Source: JACRCG01 sp964524835
GTDB lineage: Bacteria > Desulfobacterota > Desulfuromonadia > Geobacterales > Pseudopelobacteraceae
DNA: 64,000 nt
Direction of reading: 5' to 3'
Assembly: GCA_964524835.1 (NCBI GenBank)
Contig: CAZGEG010000006.1
Location: 1 to 64,000, forward strand
The notes under the pieces are model-generated. The model was not told the DNA's origin. It made no database searches and was given only the letters and a program-made list of their open reading frames with translations. Position numbers and translations under genes: made by a program. This document shows positions 34,739-42,193 of the stretch, piece by piece. Position 1 is the stretch's first letter. Every line of letters starts with the position of its first letter.

Positions 34739-35035
34739 TCACGAAAAAGGCCTCCAAGGTTTCTGCAACCAGGGAGGCCTTGTCGTTCCATCGAATACCT
34801 GTTCAGTCTCGGCTATCAGCGAGAACCGGCCTTTGACAACAACTAAAAGTCCTCGTTTCTTATTACCTGAACCCTTTCCGGCTCGCAACATGAAGCGGGT
34901 TTCCGCATCGAATTCCGCCAAAAGAAGCGTCGTCACTTCATCAAGCAGACGATTCAAGCTCTGTCCGCGCTGATGCGCCATATCTTTCAGGCGCTGATAC
35001 TTTTCATCCGGCAAACGAAGTGTCATTGCGCTCAT
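34739..35035 (-). CDS. Ribbon-helix-helix type antitoxin-like protein, C-terminus possibly altered
   Basis: ATG 35035 follows AGGAGATGAAACT. The first about 62 residues are an RHH protein: MSAMTLRLPDEKYQRLKDMA, GQSLNRLLDE and LLAEFDAETRFMLRAGKG. The last about 35 residues (from LLVVVKGRF to the stop) look unlike the family and are translated through the terminator hairpin stem. This suggests an indel that displaced the original stop codon near residue 65. It begins 27 nt after yoeB, forming a third gene in this TA cluster. Confidence 0.65.
   Translation of the reverse strand: MSAMTLRLPDEKYQRLKDMAHQRGQSLNRLLDEVTTLLLAEFDAETRFMLRAGKGSGNKKRGLLVVVKGRFSLIAETEQVFDGTTRPPWLQKPWRPFS
34744..34781 (-). 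terminator. Rho-independent terminator of the YefM/YoeB cluster
   Basis: On the minus strand a 9-bp stem AAGGCCTCC / GGAGGCCTT with a 17-nt loop is followed by TTTTTCG. The hairpin lies inside the end of the RHH-type frame, which is unusual (see the finding on 34739-35035). It could also stop DUF1015 transcripts weakly. Confidence 0.75.
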
Positions 35036-35061
35036 AGTTTCATCTCCTGTTGCCGCACCCA

Positions 35062-35322
35062 TCAATAATGATAACGACACGCAATCACAACCAGATCAAC
35101 TCCATCAACAATATATACCAATCGATTTGTCTCATCAATGCGCCGAGACCAGAAACCGGATAGAATCTCCCTTAACGGCTCGGGTTTGCCGATACCTTCA
35201 AATGGACTGCGCATGGTCTCTTTAATCAGCAGATTGATACGCTTCAGAGTCTTCTTGTCCTGCATCTGCCAATGCTGATAGTCTTCCCACGCCGACTGTG
35301 TCCAGGTTAGTCTCTCAGGCAT
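35062..35322 (-). CDS. yoeB: YoeB family mRNA interferase toxin
   Basis: The 86-aa protein has the Txe/YoeB landmarks LTWTQSAWEDYQHWQMQDKK at the start, GIGKPEPLREILSGFWSRRI in the middle and the C-terminal ACRYHY with the catalytic His-Tyr pair. It cleaves mRNA in the ribosomal A site in this family. It overlaps the upstream yefM by 8 nt, the usual coupling. Confidence 0.93.
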   Translation of the reverse strand: MPERLTWTQSAWEDYQHWQMQDKKTLKRINLLIKETMRSPFEGIGKPEPLREILSGFWSRRIDETNRLVYIVDGVDLVVIACRYHY

Positions 35323-35569
35323 CAGCCAAAGCTCCGCTCACCAGCTTTCCTGCACGATACTGCTCAATAGAGTCGGCAAGATGGACAGCATTGGCGGGGG
35401 ATTTTAAAAGATGAACCGTCTCCATGAGACTGTTGAATGTATCAAGCGACATGAGAACGGCATCCGGAGAATCCCGGCGTGAAATAATCGTAAAATCTGA
35501 ATCGGCAACAGTCTGATCAACCACGTTCTTCAGATGGTTGCGTGCCTCCGAAAAATTTACCACGCGCAT
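35315..35569 (-). CDS. yefM: YefM/Phd family antitoxin
   Basis: The 84-aa protein starts MRVVNFSEARNHLKNVVDQT and contains FTIISRRDSPDAVLMSLDTF, the Phd/YefM fold; the C-terminal helix (about 50-84) would wrap the toxin. ATG 35569 follows AAGAGGTG; GTG at 35575 overlaps that site and is rejected. It represses its own operon in this family. Confidence 0.92.
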   Translation of the reverse strand: MRVVNFSEARNHLKNVVDQTVADSDFTIISRRDSPDAVLMSLDTFNSLMETVHLLKSPANAVHLADSIEQYRAGKLVSGALADA

Positions 35570-35658
35570 AGACACACCTCTTGTCTGTTTAGTTGTACAA
35601 CTATGCCACTATTGACAAGAAACTTCAAGACTGTATTTCTAAGTTCCAGCTATTGGCT

Positions 35659-35696
35659 AAAAACAAACGACCCCCGAGGTTTCAACACCCCGGAGG
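35659..35696 (-). terminator. Probable terminator after thiC
   Basis: On the minus strand CCTCCG and CGGGGG pair (one U-G wobble that works only in this orientation), with an inner GGT/ACC, followed by TCGTTTGTTTTT. It lies about 32 nt after the thiC stop. Confidence 0.6.
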
Positions 35697-35727
35697 CCAT
35701 TTAATCAGAAAAACTGTATTCTCCAGT

Positions 35728-37014
35728 TTACCTCTTCATCGCATCATCCATCAGCTTGTAGGCGCAGAATTCCCCGCACATCGTGCAGGCGCCGTGATCC
35801 GACACCGGCGAGTTGGCCCGGTATTCTCGGGCCTTGTCCGGGTCCATCGCCAGGGCGAACTGTCCTTCCCAGTCCAGCTTTTTGCGGCATTTCGCCATCG
35901 CGATATCCTTCGCCATGGCCCCCTTGACCCCCTTGGCGATATCGGCGGCGTGGGCGGCGATGCGGGTGGCGATGACGCCGTCACGCACATCCTGCACGTT
36001 CGGCAGACAGAGATGTTCGGACGGGGTCACGTAGCAGAGGAAGTCGGCCCCGGCGGCGGCCGCGATGGCACCGCCGATGGCACAGGTGATGTGGTCGTAA
36101 CCCGGCGCGATATCGGTCACGAGCGGCCCCAGAACATAGAACGGGGCGCCGTGGCAGAGGCGTTTCTGCAGCTGGATATTGGTCTGGATCTGGTTGAGCG
36201 GCACGTGTCCCGGCCCCTCGATCATGACCTGCACACCGGCCTCCTGGGCACGCTGGGTCAACTCTCCCAAGAGGATCAACTCATGGATCTGGGCCCGGTC
36301 GGTCGCGTCGGCCAGGCAGCCGGGACGGAAACCGTCACCCAGCGACAGCGTCATATCGTACTCTTTGGTGATCTCCAGCAGCTTGTCGAAATGCTCAAAT
36401 AGCGGATTTTCCTTGTTGTTGTAGCTCATCCATTCGATCGTGAACGCCCCGCCGCGCGAGACGACGTCCATTATGCGCCCTTCGTTCTTCATCCTTTCGA
36501 CGGTACCGCGCGTGACGCCGCAGTGAACGGTGATGAAATCGACCCCGTCCTCCGCATGCTTGATGATCCCGTCAAAAATATCGTCAACCGTCATATCGAC
36601 GATGGCCTTGTTCTTGACCCGCACCGCATCCAGAGCGGCCTGATACAGCGGCACAGAGCCGATGCAGGCGTTCGTTTCGGCAATGATCGCCTTTCTGATT
36701 TCGTCCACCGGGCCGCCGGTGGAGAGGTCCATGATCGCATCGGCGCCGTATTTGACGGCAACGCGGGCCTTTTCCAGCTCCTTTTCCATATCGGTATCGT
36801 CGGAGGAGGAACCGATGTTGGCGTTGACCTTGGTGCGCAGTCCGGCTCCGACCGCCAGCGGGGTGCCGTTGGTATGCTTGACGTTGTGGCAGATGACGAT
36901 GTTGCCGGCGGCGATGCCGTCACGGATGAATTCCGGAGTGACGCCTTCCGCTGCTGCGGCTGCCTGCATTTTTTCGGTGATGAGCCCTCTGCGGGCGTAT
37001 TCCAGCTGAGTCAT
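35728..37014 (-). CDS. thiC: Phosphomethylpyrimidine synthase
   Basis: The 428-aa radical SAM enzyme rearranges aminoimidazole ribotide to HMP-phosphate. The C-terminal CTMCGEFCAYKLM holds the CxxCxxxxC cluster motif. VMIEGPGHVPLNQIQTN and DGFRPGCLADATD are diagnostic. It is the short ThiC form found in anaerobes (about 430 aa). ATG 37014 is chosen because AAAGGA lies 8 nt upstream; ATG 37020 would be only 2 nt from it. It lies 30 nt downstream of thiED and shares its riboswitch control. Confidence 0.97.
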   Translation of the reverse strand: MTQLEYARRGLITEKMQAAAAAEGVTPEFIRDGIAAGNIVICHNVKHTNGTPLAVGAGLRTKVNANIGSSSDDTDMEKELEKARVAVKYGADAIMDLSTGGPVDEIRKAIIAETNACIGSVPLYQAALDAVRVKNKAIVDMTVDDIFDGIIKHAEDGVDFITVHCGVTRGTVERMKNEGRIMDVVSRGGAFTIEWMSYNNKENPLFEHFDKLLEITKEYDMTLSLGDGFRPGCLADATDRAQIHELILLGELTQRAQEAGVQVMIEGPGHVPLNQIQTNIQLQKRLCHGAPFYVLGPLVTDIAPGYDHITCAIGGAIAAAAGADFLCYVTPSEHLCLPNVQDVRDGVIATRIAAHAADIAKGVKGAMAKDIAMAKCRKKLDWEGQFALAMDPDKAREYRANSPVSDHGACTMCGEFCAYKLMDDAMKR

Positions 37015-37044
37015 GTGCATAATCCTTTGTATGGAGTTCGACTA

Positions 37045-38517
37045 TCAGAATTTCAGCAGTTCACGTGCTGCCAGGAAGTGGTTGACCGGACTGTGCCCCT
37101 TCCCCAATGTCCGGGCAAGGCGGATAGCGGTGCTGATGAATGTTTTGGACCTTTCAACCGCCGTCTGCAGCGGTTCACCCTGGGCAAGCAGGGCGGCGAT
37201 CGCCGATGCAAAACTGCAGCCGGTGCCGTGGGTGTTGCCGGTGAAGATCCGCTCGGAACTGAAGACGTGGCACCTGACCCCATCATAGAGGATATCGGTG
37301 GAGAGGCGGCCGGCCAGATGCCCCCCCTTGATAAGGACGTTGGCCGCCCCCAGTGCGTGCAGGTCGACGGCGGCCCGCTCCATCTCCGCCTCATTTTGTA
37401 TCGATACACCCAGAAGGCGTTCAGCTTCCGGCACGTTGGGGGTCAGCAGATAGGCGAGCGGCAGCAGCTGGTCGCAGAAGACCTGGACCGCTTCTCGCTC
37501 CAGCAGCGCTGCCCCCCCTTTGGCGACCATGACCGGATCGATCACCATCGGTATATAGACCTTACGTTCCCCGAGGCGTTCCGCCAGGGCCGAAATCATC
37601 GCCGGAGTGTGCAGCATTCCCGTCTTGATGACATCGACCGGAATATCGGACAATACCGCGTCAAGCTGGTCCAGCATGAAGCTTGGCGGCAAACCGTGGA
37701 TCGAGGAGACACCGCGGGTATTCTGGGCGGTCAGGGCGGTCAGCACGGTGGCGGCATAACTTCCAAGCAGGGAAATCGTCTTGGTATCGGCCTGGATGCC
37801 GGCTCCGCCCCCGGAATCACTTCCGGCAACGCTCAGCACCGCTCCGCGCGGAAAAGGGCGGACACGGTTGAACAGCAGCAAGAGTTCCGCTGCCGCAACG
37901 TCGGGCCGCGGGTTCGAAAGAACCGACGAAATCACTGCCAGCGCGTCCGCGCCCGCCTCGATCACCCTACAGGCATTGCCGGCGGCTATCCCTCCAATTG
38001 CCACTATCGGGATTTTTACCGCCGCGCGGATCGATGCAAGACCATCAACACCGGGGAGATGGGAGACAATCTTGCTTCCGGTCGGGTATATCGCTCCGAA
38101 GCCGATATAATCGGCGCCATCTTGCTCGGCGCGGATCGCCTCTTCCAGATTATGGGTAGAGCGGCCGATGATCTTGCCCGGCCCGAGCAGCGCCCGAGCA
38201 GCGGCAACATCGCCGTCATCCTGCCCCAGGTGTACGCCATCGGCATCCAGCTCTTTGGCAAGAAGAAAATCGTCGTTGACGATGAACGTTGTGCCAAAGC
38301 GAGCGGAGAGGCGTTTCAGCTCGCCCCCCTCCGCCAGGCGTTCTCCGTGCCCCTTCCCCTTGGCACGGTATTGCAGGATCGAGACACCGCCGCGAAGCGC
38401 CAGACTGACCCTGTCCACAATGTTGTCTCCCTCGTCGGTGATCAGATAGACGCCGGAGATATCGGGCGACACCGAAGCGTTGTTGACAACCAGGCGAAAT
38501 GGTCTGTTCTCACTCAC
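37045..38517 (-). CDS. thiED: Bifunctional ThiE-ThiD: thiamine-phosphate synthase / HMP-P kinase
   Basis: A 490-aa fusion. Residues about 1-215 are ThiE (SGVYLITDEG, LQYRAKGKG, DADGVHLGQDD, GFGAIYPTGSK), joining HMP-PP to the thiazole phosphate. Residues about 225-490 are ThiD (VLSVAGSDSGGGAGIQADTK, VIDPVMVAKGGAALL, HGTGCSFASAIAALLAQ), which phosphorylates HMP-P. Start GTG 38517 with AGGAGTGAGG upstream is inferred. The longer frame to ATG 38628 starts within the riboswitch terminator hairpin, so it cannot be the start. It is the first gene of the thiamine operon. Confidence 0.95.
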   Translation of the reverse strand: MSENRPFRLVVNNASVSPDISGVYLITDEGDNIVDRVSLALRGGVSILQYRAKGKGHGERLAEGGELKRLSARFGTTFIVNDDFLLAKELDADGVHLGQDDGDVAAARALLGPGKIIGRSTHNLEEAIRAEQDGADYIGFGAIYPTGSKIVSHLPGVDGLASIRAAVKIPIVAIGGIAAGNACRVIEAGADALAVISSVLSNPRPDVAAAELLLLFNRVRPFPRGAVLSVAGSDSGGGAGIQADTKTISLLGSYAATVLTALTAQNTRGVSSIHGLPPSFMLDQLDAVLSDIPVDVIKTGMLHTPAMISALAERLGERKVYIPMVIDPVMVAKGGAALLEREAVQVFCDQLLPLAYLLTPNVPEAERLLGVSIQNEAEMERAAVDLHALGAANVLIKGGHLAGRLSTDILYDGVRCHVFSSERIFTGNTHGTGCSFASAIAALLAQGEPLQTAVERSKTFISTAIRLARTLGKGHSPVNHFLAARELLKF

Positions 38518-38608
38518 GCAGCAGTTCCTCACTCCTGTAATCGGGATGCATATATTCGCGAAATCATTTCTGCAATATTCTGCAGTAATAATTTCCAACT
38601 TGCTAAAT

Positions 38609-38642
38609 AAAAAAAACCGCACTGACATTCAACATCAGGCGG
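38609..38642 (-). terminator. Riboswitch-controlled intrinsic terminator in the thi leader
   Basis: On the minus strand CCGCCTGA and TCAG-T-GCGG pair with a single bulged T, followed by eight T residues. It lies between the TPP aptamer and the thiED start, so TPP binding should favour it and stop transcription. Confidence 0.82.
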
Positions 38643-38669
38643 CTGGATAACTTATTCATCCCGCAAGCC

Positions 38670-38782
38670 GCTTTCCTACGCCGGAATTACCCGGTTCAGG
38701 TGCAAAGGGTTCCCGCCGGCCGGACATCATTACGTTCCGGGCAGACGGATCTCAGTTCTAATGAACTCCCCCAGGGCCTTGT
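38670..38782 (-). ncRNA. TPP riboswitch (THI element)
   Basis: Read on the minus strand it has the conserved CTGAGATC, ACCCTTTGCACCTGA, and GGTAATTCCGGCGTAGGAAA segments of the TPP aptamer, with paired 5' GGCCCTGGGG. The P3-type arm is rather long (around 38712-38745). The aptamer precedes a terminator and then thiED-thiC. Confidence 0.95.
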
Positions 38783-38791
38783 TGGGTTGCT

Positions 38792-38820
38792 ACACTACTG
38801 CATTGGAACGGCAATGTCAA
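38792..38820 (-). promoter_or_regulatory. Promoter of the thiED-thiC operon
   Basis: On the minus strand TTGACA (38820-38815), a 17-bp spacer and TAGTGT (38797-38792) end about 10 bp before the riboswitch. The -10 box is weak; the -35 box is perfect. Confidence 0.65.
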
Positions 38821-38845
38821 TCTGTACGACCGGATTACGGATATA

Positions 38846-39733
38846 TCAGAATTCCCTGAAGACGGAGATGCCGCCTCCATAATCCGGGCTTCCGTCGCTC
38901 AGGCCCTTGAGGGCGTAAACTTCGGTGTAGGCCCGCTCTCCAAAACGCCACACGGTTTTCAGCCGCGCCTCTAAGGGGGCCGACAGGCCATCGAACAGGC
39001 GAGAGCCGAAACGGGCATACATCGAGGTGGCAAGGCGCTCACTCCAACTGTACGCGACACCGGCATCGGCGGTCACAAAATTCAGCGCCCCGGTTTCATC
39101 ATGCGCTCCCCCCTGGACAATATAGCGTCCCTCTGCAAAAGGCTGCCAGTTATCCAGCCACTTGGAAAAAGCCACCCCGCCGCCGAAGTCAAACTCCCCC
39201 GTGCCGAAGCCCTTGCTCTCATCGGCAGTAGGAAATTTCACATACAGGATTGGGCGCATCTGCGGGGTTGTGTCACTGTCCTTGATAAAGACATATCCGC
39301 ATGTCAGCGTAATGTCTCCCAAACCATACTCTCCCCCGAACATGCCGCCCCCGCCCCCACCCCCGCCAGGAGCACCCATGGCGCCGCCCGACCCTGTCCC
39401 GCCCACAGAGCCGCCGGCACCGTACATACTACCGCGTGCCACGCTCTTAGACGGGCTCTGCACTCCTGTACCAAGGACTGCATGCCCGACGTTGGTTGTC
39501 CGCTGATACAGGAGCGGCACGGTCAACTCCACATCAAGCCGCTCGGTCGGGAACCAGTCGATCATCAGCGGGGCAGTGGCGTACGTGCTGGTGGAACCGG
39601 TTCCGAATGTGCCTCCGGCTATATCCAGGCCGAGGCCGAGCGCATATTGTGGAGGAAGTGATTCAGCGTTGGAGGGGAGCACGTTCAACAGAATTGGTAC
39701 GATCAAAATAACGATGAAATACGGTATGCGCAT
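38846..39733 (-). CDS. Outer-membrane beta-barrel protein with a Gly-rich loop
   Basis: The 295-aa protein has a signal peptide (about 1-23, cleavage after SNA) and alternating amphipathic strands throughout, ending with aromatic F as in outer-membrane barrels (GGGISVFREF). A glycine-rich insert (about 102-137, including GGGGGGGG and a GAPGGG motif) breaks the fold and would be a surface loop. It resembles the porin-like proteins of the phenol-degradation/MetA-pathway family loosely. No substrate is known. It is the last gene of the nine-gene minus-strand stress-sensor run and lies 22 nt from the gene before it. Confidence 0.72.
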   Translation of the reverse strand: MRIPYFIVILIVPILLNVLPSNAESLPPQYALGLGLDIAGGTFGTGSTSTYATAPLMIDWFPTERLDVELTVPLLYQRTTNVGHAVLGTGVQSPSKSVARGSMYGAGGSVGGTGSGGAMGAPGGGGGGGGMFGGEYGLGDITLTCGYVFIKDSDTTPQMRPILYVKFPTADESKGFGTGEFDFGGGVAFSKWLDNWQPFAEGRYIVQGGAHDETGALNFVTADAGVAYSWSERLATSMYARFGSRLFDGLSAPLEARLKTVWRFGERAYTEVYALKGLSDGSPDYGGGISVFREF

Positions 39734-39755
39734 TGATATTTCCTTGTGTGAAAAA

Positions 39756-40283
39756 CTACCGTCCCATTCTGCCGCCGCCCATTCTGCCGGGCGCCTGCTG
39801 GCGCGTACGGGAAGAACGACTGTTCATCTGGCCGGAGCCGGTTCCCATCCCGCCTCCTGCCCAGACCGGGCGGCCCGATTCGTTGCGAAGGGTGACAGCA
39901 GCATTTTGAGAGGTGTCAGTTATTTTCTGGGCCAGAATATAGACAACACCGTCTGTGCCCTGTGCCTTGGAGCCGCGCACCGTGACATCGGCGCCCGCTT
40001 TGAGGGCGATGCCATGCTCTGACCAATAGCGGTGAGGGCCAAGGACCACGACGGCGCGGGCTCCGCTGCTTTCCAGCTCCAGCTGGGAATTGCGGCGTTC
40101 GTCGCCCGCCTGTAGCGATACAATACGGCCTGTCATCGTTGTCACGGTGTTTGCGTCATAACCGGTTTCAAGATTCAGCCCGCTCTGCGTGTCGCCGGTA
40201 CTCCCCCAGAATGCGTGCGCAGCAGCAGGGGGTAACGCTAACAGCGAGGACAGCAGGCAGATGATGATTTTTTTCGATTGCAT
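39756..40283 (-). CDS. Periplasmic OB-fold-like protein with Arg/Gly-rich tail
   Basis: The 175-aa protein has a signal peptide (MQSKKIIICLLSSLLALPPA, cleavage near AHA). A central beta-rich domain (MTGRIVSLQAGDERR, VVVLGPHRYWSEHG, LKAGADVTVRGSKAQG, VYILAQKI) looks like a small OB-fold of the kind found in periplasmic stress and metal proteins. The C-terminal tail is rich in Gly, Met, Arg (GRMGGGRMGR). No named family is certain. It shares the operon with the small secreted protein and the barrel. Confidence 0.65.
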   Translation of the reverse strand: MQSKKIIICLLSSLLALPPAAAHAFWGSTGDTQSGLNLETGYDANTVTTMTGRIVSLQAGDERRNSQLELESSGARAVVVLGPHRYWSEHGIALKAGADVTVRGSKAQGTDGVVYILAQKITDTSQNAAVTLRNESGRPVWAGGGMGTGSGQMNSRSSRTRQQAPGRMGGGRMGR

Positions 40284-40345
40284 GGCAATTCTCCATAAAG
40301 AGAGGGGGACGCGTCCGCCCCCCGCAGGAGCTGATCAATTCAAGT

Positions 40346-40666
40346 CTAGGGTGCTACGGTTGCCGGTGCAGGTGCTGCCGGTGTGCCGGTCATGTGGCTT
40401 CCGTCCTGCAAGCCCATACCGTTGCCGGGACGGGTTGTGCCGCCGTTTGCGGTAGTGCCGGTAGTCATGAAGGTGCCGTCACGGCGCTGTGAACCGACCG
40501 GGCGGGTTGTTGCTCCTGCCGCGCCTGTTTGTGTGGCGGTACCGCTATGCATACCCTGCCCCATAGAACTGCCACCCCGCTTGCCGCCGCGAGCCGATGC
40601 TTCCCCTGCGAAAGCGATTGCGCAGAGTGCCGCCAGTCCCATTACCATCATCTGTTTCGTTTTCAT
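40346..40666 (-). CDS. Small secreted Gly/Thr/Met-rich protein
   Basis: The 106-aa product starts at ATG 40666 after GAGGAGGTAACAGAA. It has a signal peptide (MKTKQMMVMGLAALCAIAFA) and a low-complexity mature region with Gly, Thr, Met (GGTTRPGNGMGLQDGSHMTG). No catalytic domain or Cys. It is the first gene after a sigma-54-like promoter and enhancer-like repeats, beside a sigma-54 activator gene. A sacrificial metal-binding or structural role is possible, not shown. Confidence 0.65.
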   Translation of the reverse strand: MKTKQMMVMGLAALCAIAFAGEASARGGKRGGSSMGQGMHSGTATQTGAAGATTRPVGSQRRDGTFMTTGTTANGGTTRPGNGMGLQDGSHMTGTPAAPAPATVAP

Positions 40667-40709
40667 TTCTGTTACCTCCTCGTGGATTTGACTTCTTGCA
40701 GGTGGATAT

Positions 40710-40725
40710 TCCACGAGACGTGCCA
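40710..40725 (-). promoter_or_regulatory. Sigma-54-like promoter (strong -24, weak -12 element)
   Basis: On the minus strand TGGCACG matches the -24 element perfectly; four bases later GTGGA stands where TTGCA is expected, with only T, G and A kept. The predicted transcript start (about 40698) leaves a 30-nt leader before the small secreted gene. The sigma-54 activator gene lies just upstream, supporting the call. Confidence 0.45.
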
Positions 40726-40799
40726 ACAGGAAAGAACCCTACAACACCCTGATATTGTTTTGTTTGTTTTGCTATTCAACTACCCGCTGCAAGAAATAC

Positions 40800-40836
40800 G
40801 GTGCAGATTCTGCACCTGCCTGGAATATTCTGCACC
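40800..40836 (-). promoter_or_regulatory. Enhancer-like repeats for the sigma-54 activator
   Basis: GGTGCAGA-A/T-TCTGCACC forms a near-perfect palindrome at 40800-40816. A second copy of the half site ATTCTGCACC lies at 40827-40836, 20 bp from the first (two helical turns). They lie about 100-135 bp upstream of the predicted sigma-54 start, the usual place for NtrC-family binding sites. Confidence 0.5.
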
Positions 40837-40843
40837 ATGTATG

Positions 40844-42193
40844 TTACCCGGAATCGTCTTCGCACGTCATTCCGTATTCCTTCAGGCGATACTGCAGCGT
40901 GCGTCGTGAGATTCCCAGCCGTTCGGCTGTCAAGCGGCGGTTGCCGGCATTCGCTTTGAGCGCGGCAGCGATCGCATCGCGCTCGGCCTCTTTCAGGATG
41001 CCGCCGTCTTCGCGTTGTGTTCCGTCCGCTGCCAGACGGATGACCTCCGGCAGCTCCGCGTCCGTCACCTCGCCCCGGGCCAGTATGACTGCCCGCTCCA
41101 TGACATTCTGCAGCTCCCGGATATTGCCGGGCCAATCATAGGATCGGAGGACTTTCATGGCCGGAGCGGCAATTCCGGTCAGTTTTTTGCCCATGCCGCG
41201 GGCATGCAGGCGAACAAAGTAGCCGGCCAGGCCATGGAGGGCATCCCGGCGATCGCGCAGGGACGGCAGCGTAACCGGAAACACATTCAGCCGGTAGTAG
41301 AGATCTTCGCGAAAACGACCGGCCGCCGATTCTTTTGCCAAATCCCGGTTGGATGCGGCCACCACCCGCACGTCGGCGCGGATTTCCCTGTTTCCGCCGA
41401 CCCGCTGGAAGCTCCGCTCCTGCAGGACTCTCAGCAGCTTGGCCTGCATCGCCAGCGGCATTTCGCCGATCTCGTCAAGCAGGATCGTCCCGCCGGCGGC
41501 CATTTCGAATCTCCCCTGGCGTGCGGCGGAAGCTCCGGTAAAGGCTCCCCGTTCATGGCCGAACAGTTCACTCTCCAGCAGGCTCTCAGGAATGGCGGCA
41601 CAATTGACCGCCACAAAAGGCCCGGCTTTGCGCAGACTGGTAAGATGGATATAACGGGCCAACAGCTCCTTGCCGGTGCCGCTTTCACCGCCGATCAGGA
41701 CGGTCGCTTCGGTCGCCGCGACCTCCCCCGCCAGACGGCGTACCTCCAGCATGGCCGTCCCGGCAAAGAGAATCTCAAGAGGGGGCAGCCCGATCAGGTC
41801 GTTTTCTTCAACAACCGTCGGGCGGTGTTCCTCCAGAAGACGATCCACCATCTCCCTGAGGCTGGCCGGATCCTTGAGCGGCTTGGTCAGAAAGTCACAG
41901 ACACCATCCTTGATAGCCGCGACCGCTTCTTCAACGGTACCGAAGGCGGTCAACAGGACAAAGGGAGGGGGAGCGGGGAGTCTGCGGCACGCCCGGAACA
42001 GCTCGGCGCCCCCCATTTTCGGCATCTTGAGGTCTGACAGCACCAGGTCAAACGAACCCTGTTTAAGAGCTGCCAGCCCGGCCGCACCATCACCGGCCTG
42101 GGTTATCTGGTGTCCGGCTTCCTCCAGAATGTCGGCCAGCAAGCCGCGAAACGTCCCGTCATCCTCAACAATCAATATATGCCCTGTTTTCAT
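40844..42193 (-). CDS. Sigma-54-dependent NtrC-family response regulator (ZraR-like)
   Basis: The 449-aa protein has a receiver domain (HILIVEDDGTFRG; phospho-Asp54 in VLSDLKMPKMGG), an AAA+ domain with Walker A GGESGTGKELLARYIH, the sigma-54 contact motif GAFTGA, Walker B GGTILLDEIGEMPL, and a C-terminal Fis-type helix-turn-helix (GNRRLTAERLGISRRTLQYR). The start ATG 42193 overlaps the upstream kinase stop (ATGA); longer starts are rejected. With the adjacent kinase it forms a ZraSR-like pair. It probably activates the secreted-protein genes downstream. Confidence 0.94.
   Translation of the reverse strand: MKTGHILIVEDDGTFRGLLADILEEAGHQITQAGDGAAGLAALKQGSFDLVLSDLKMPKMGGAELFRACRRLPAPPPFVLLTAFGTVEEAVAAIKDGVCDFLTKPLKDPASLREMVDRLLEEHRPTVVEENDLIGLPPLEILFAGTAMLEVRRLAGEVAATEATVLIGGESGTGKELLARYIHLTSLRKAGPFVAVNCAAIPESLLESELFGHERGAFTGASAARQGRFEMAAGGTILLDEIGEMPLAMQAKLLRVLQERSFQRVGGNREIRADVRVVAASNRDLAKESAAGRFREDLYYRLNVFPVTLPSLRDRRDALHGLAGYFVRLHARGMGKKLTGIAAPAMKVLRSYDWPGNIRELQNVMERAVILARGEVTDAELPEVIRLAADGTQREDGGILKEAERDAIAAALKANAGNRRLTAERLGISRRTLQYRLKEYGMTCEDDSG

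Noticed and set aside
36523..38610. 695-aa plus-strand frame across thiC and thiED
   Set aside because: Antisense shadow of two clear genes; no motif and no RBS.
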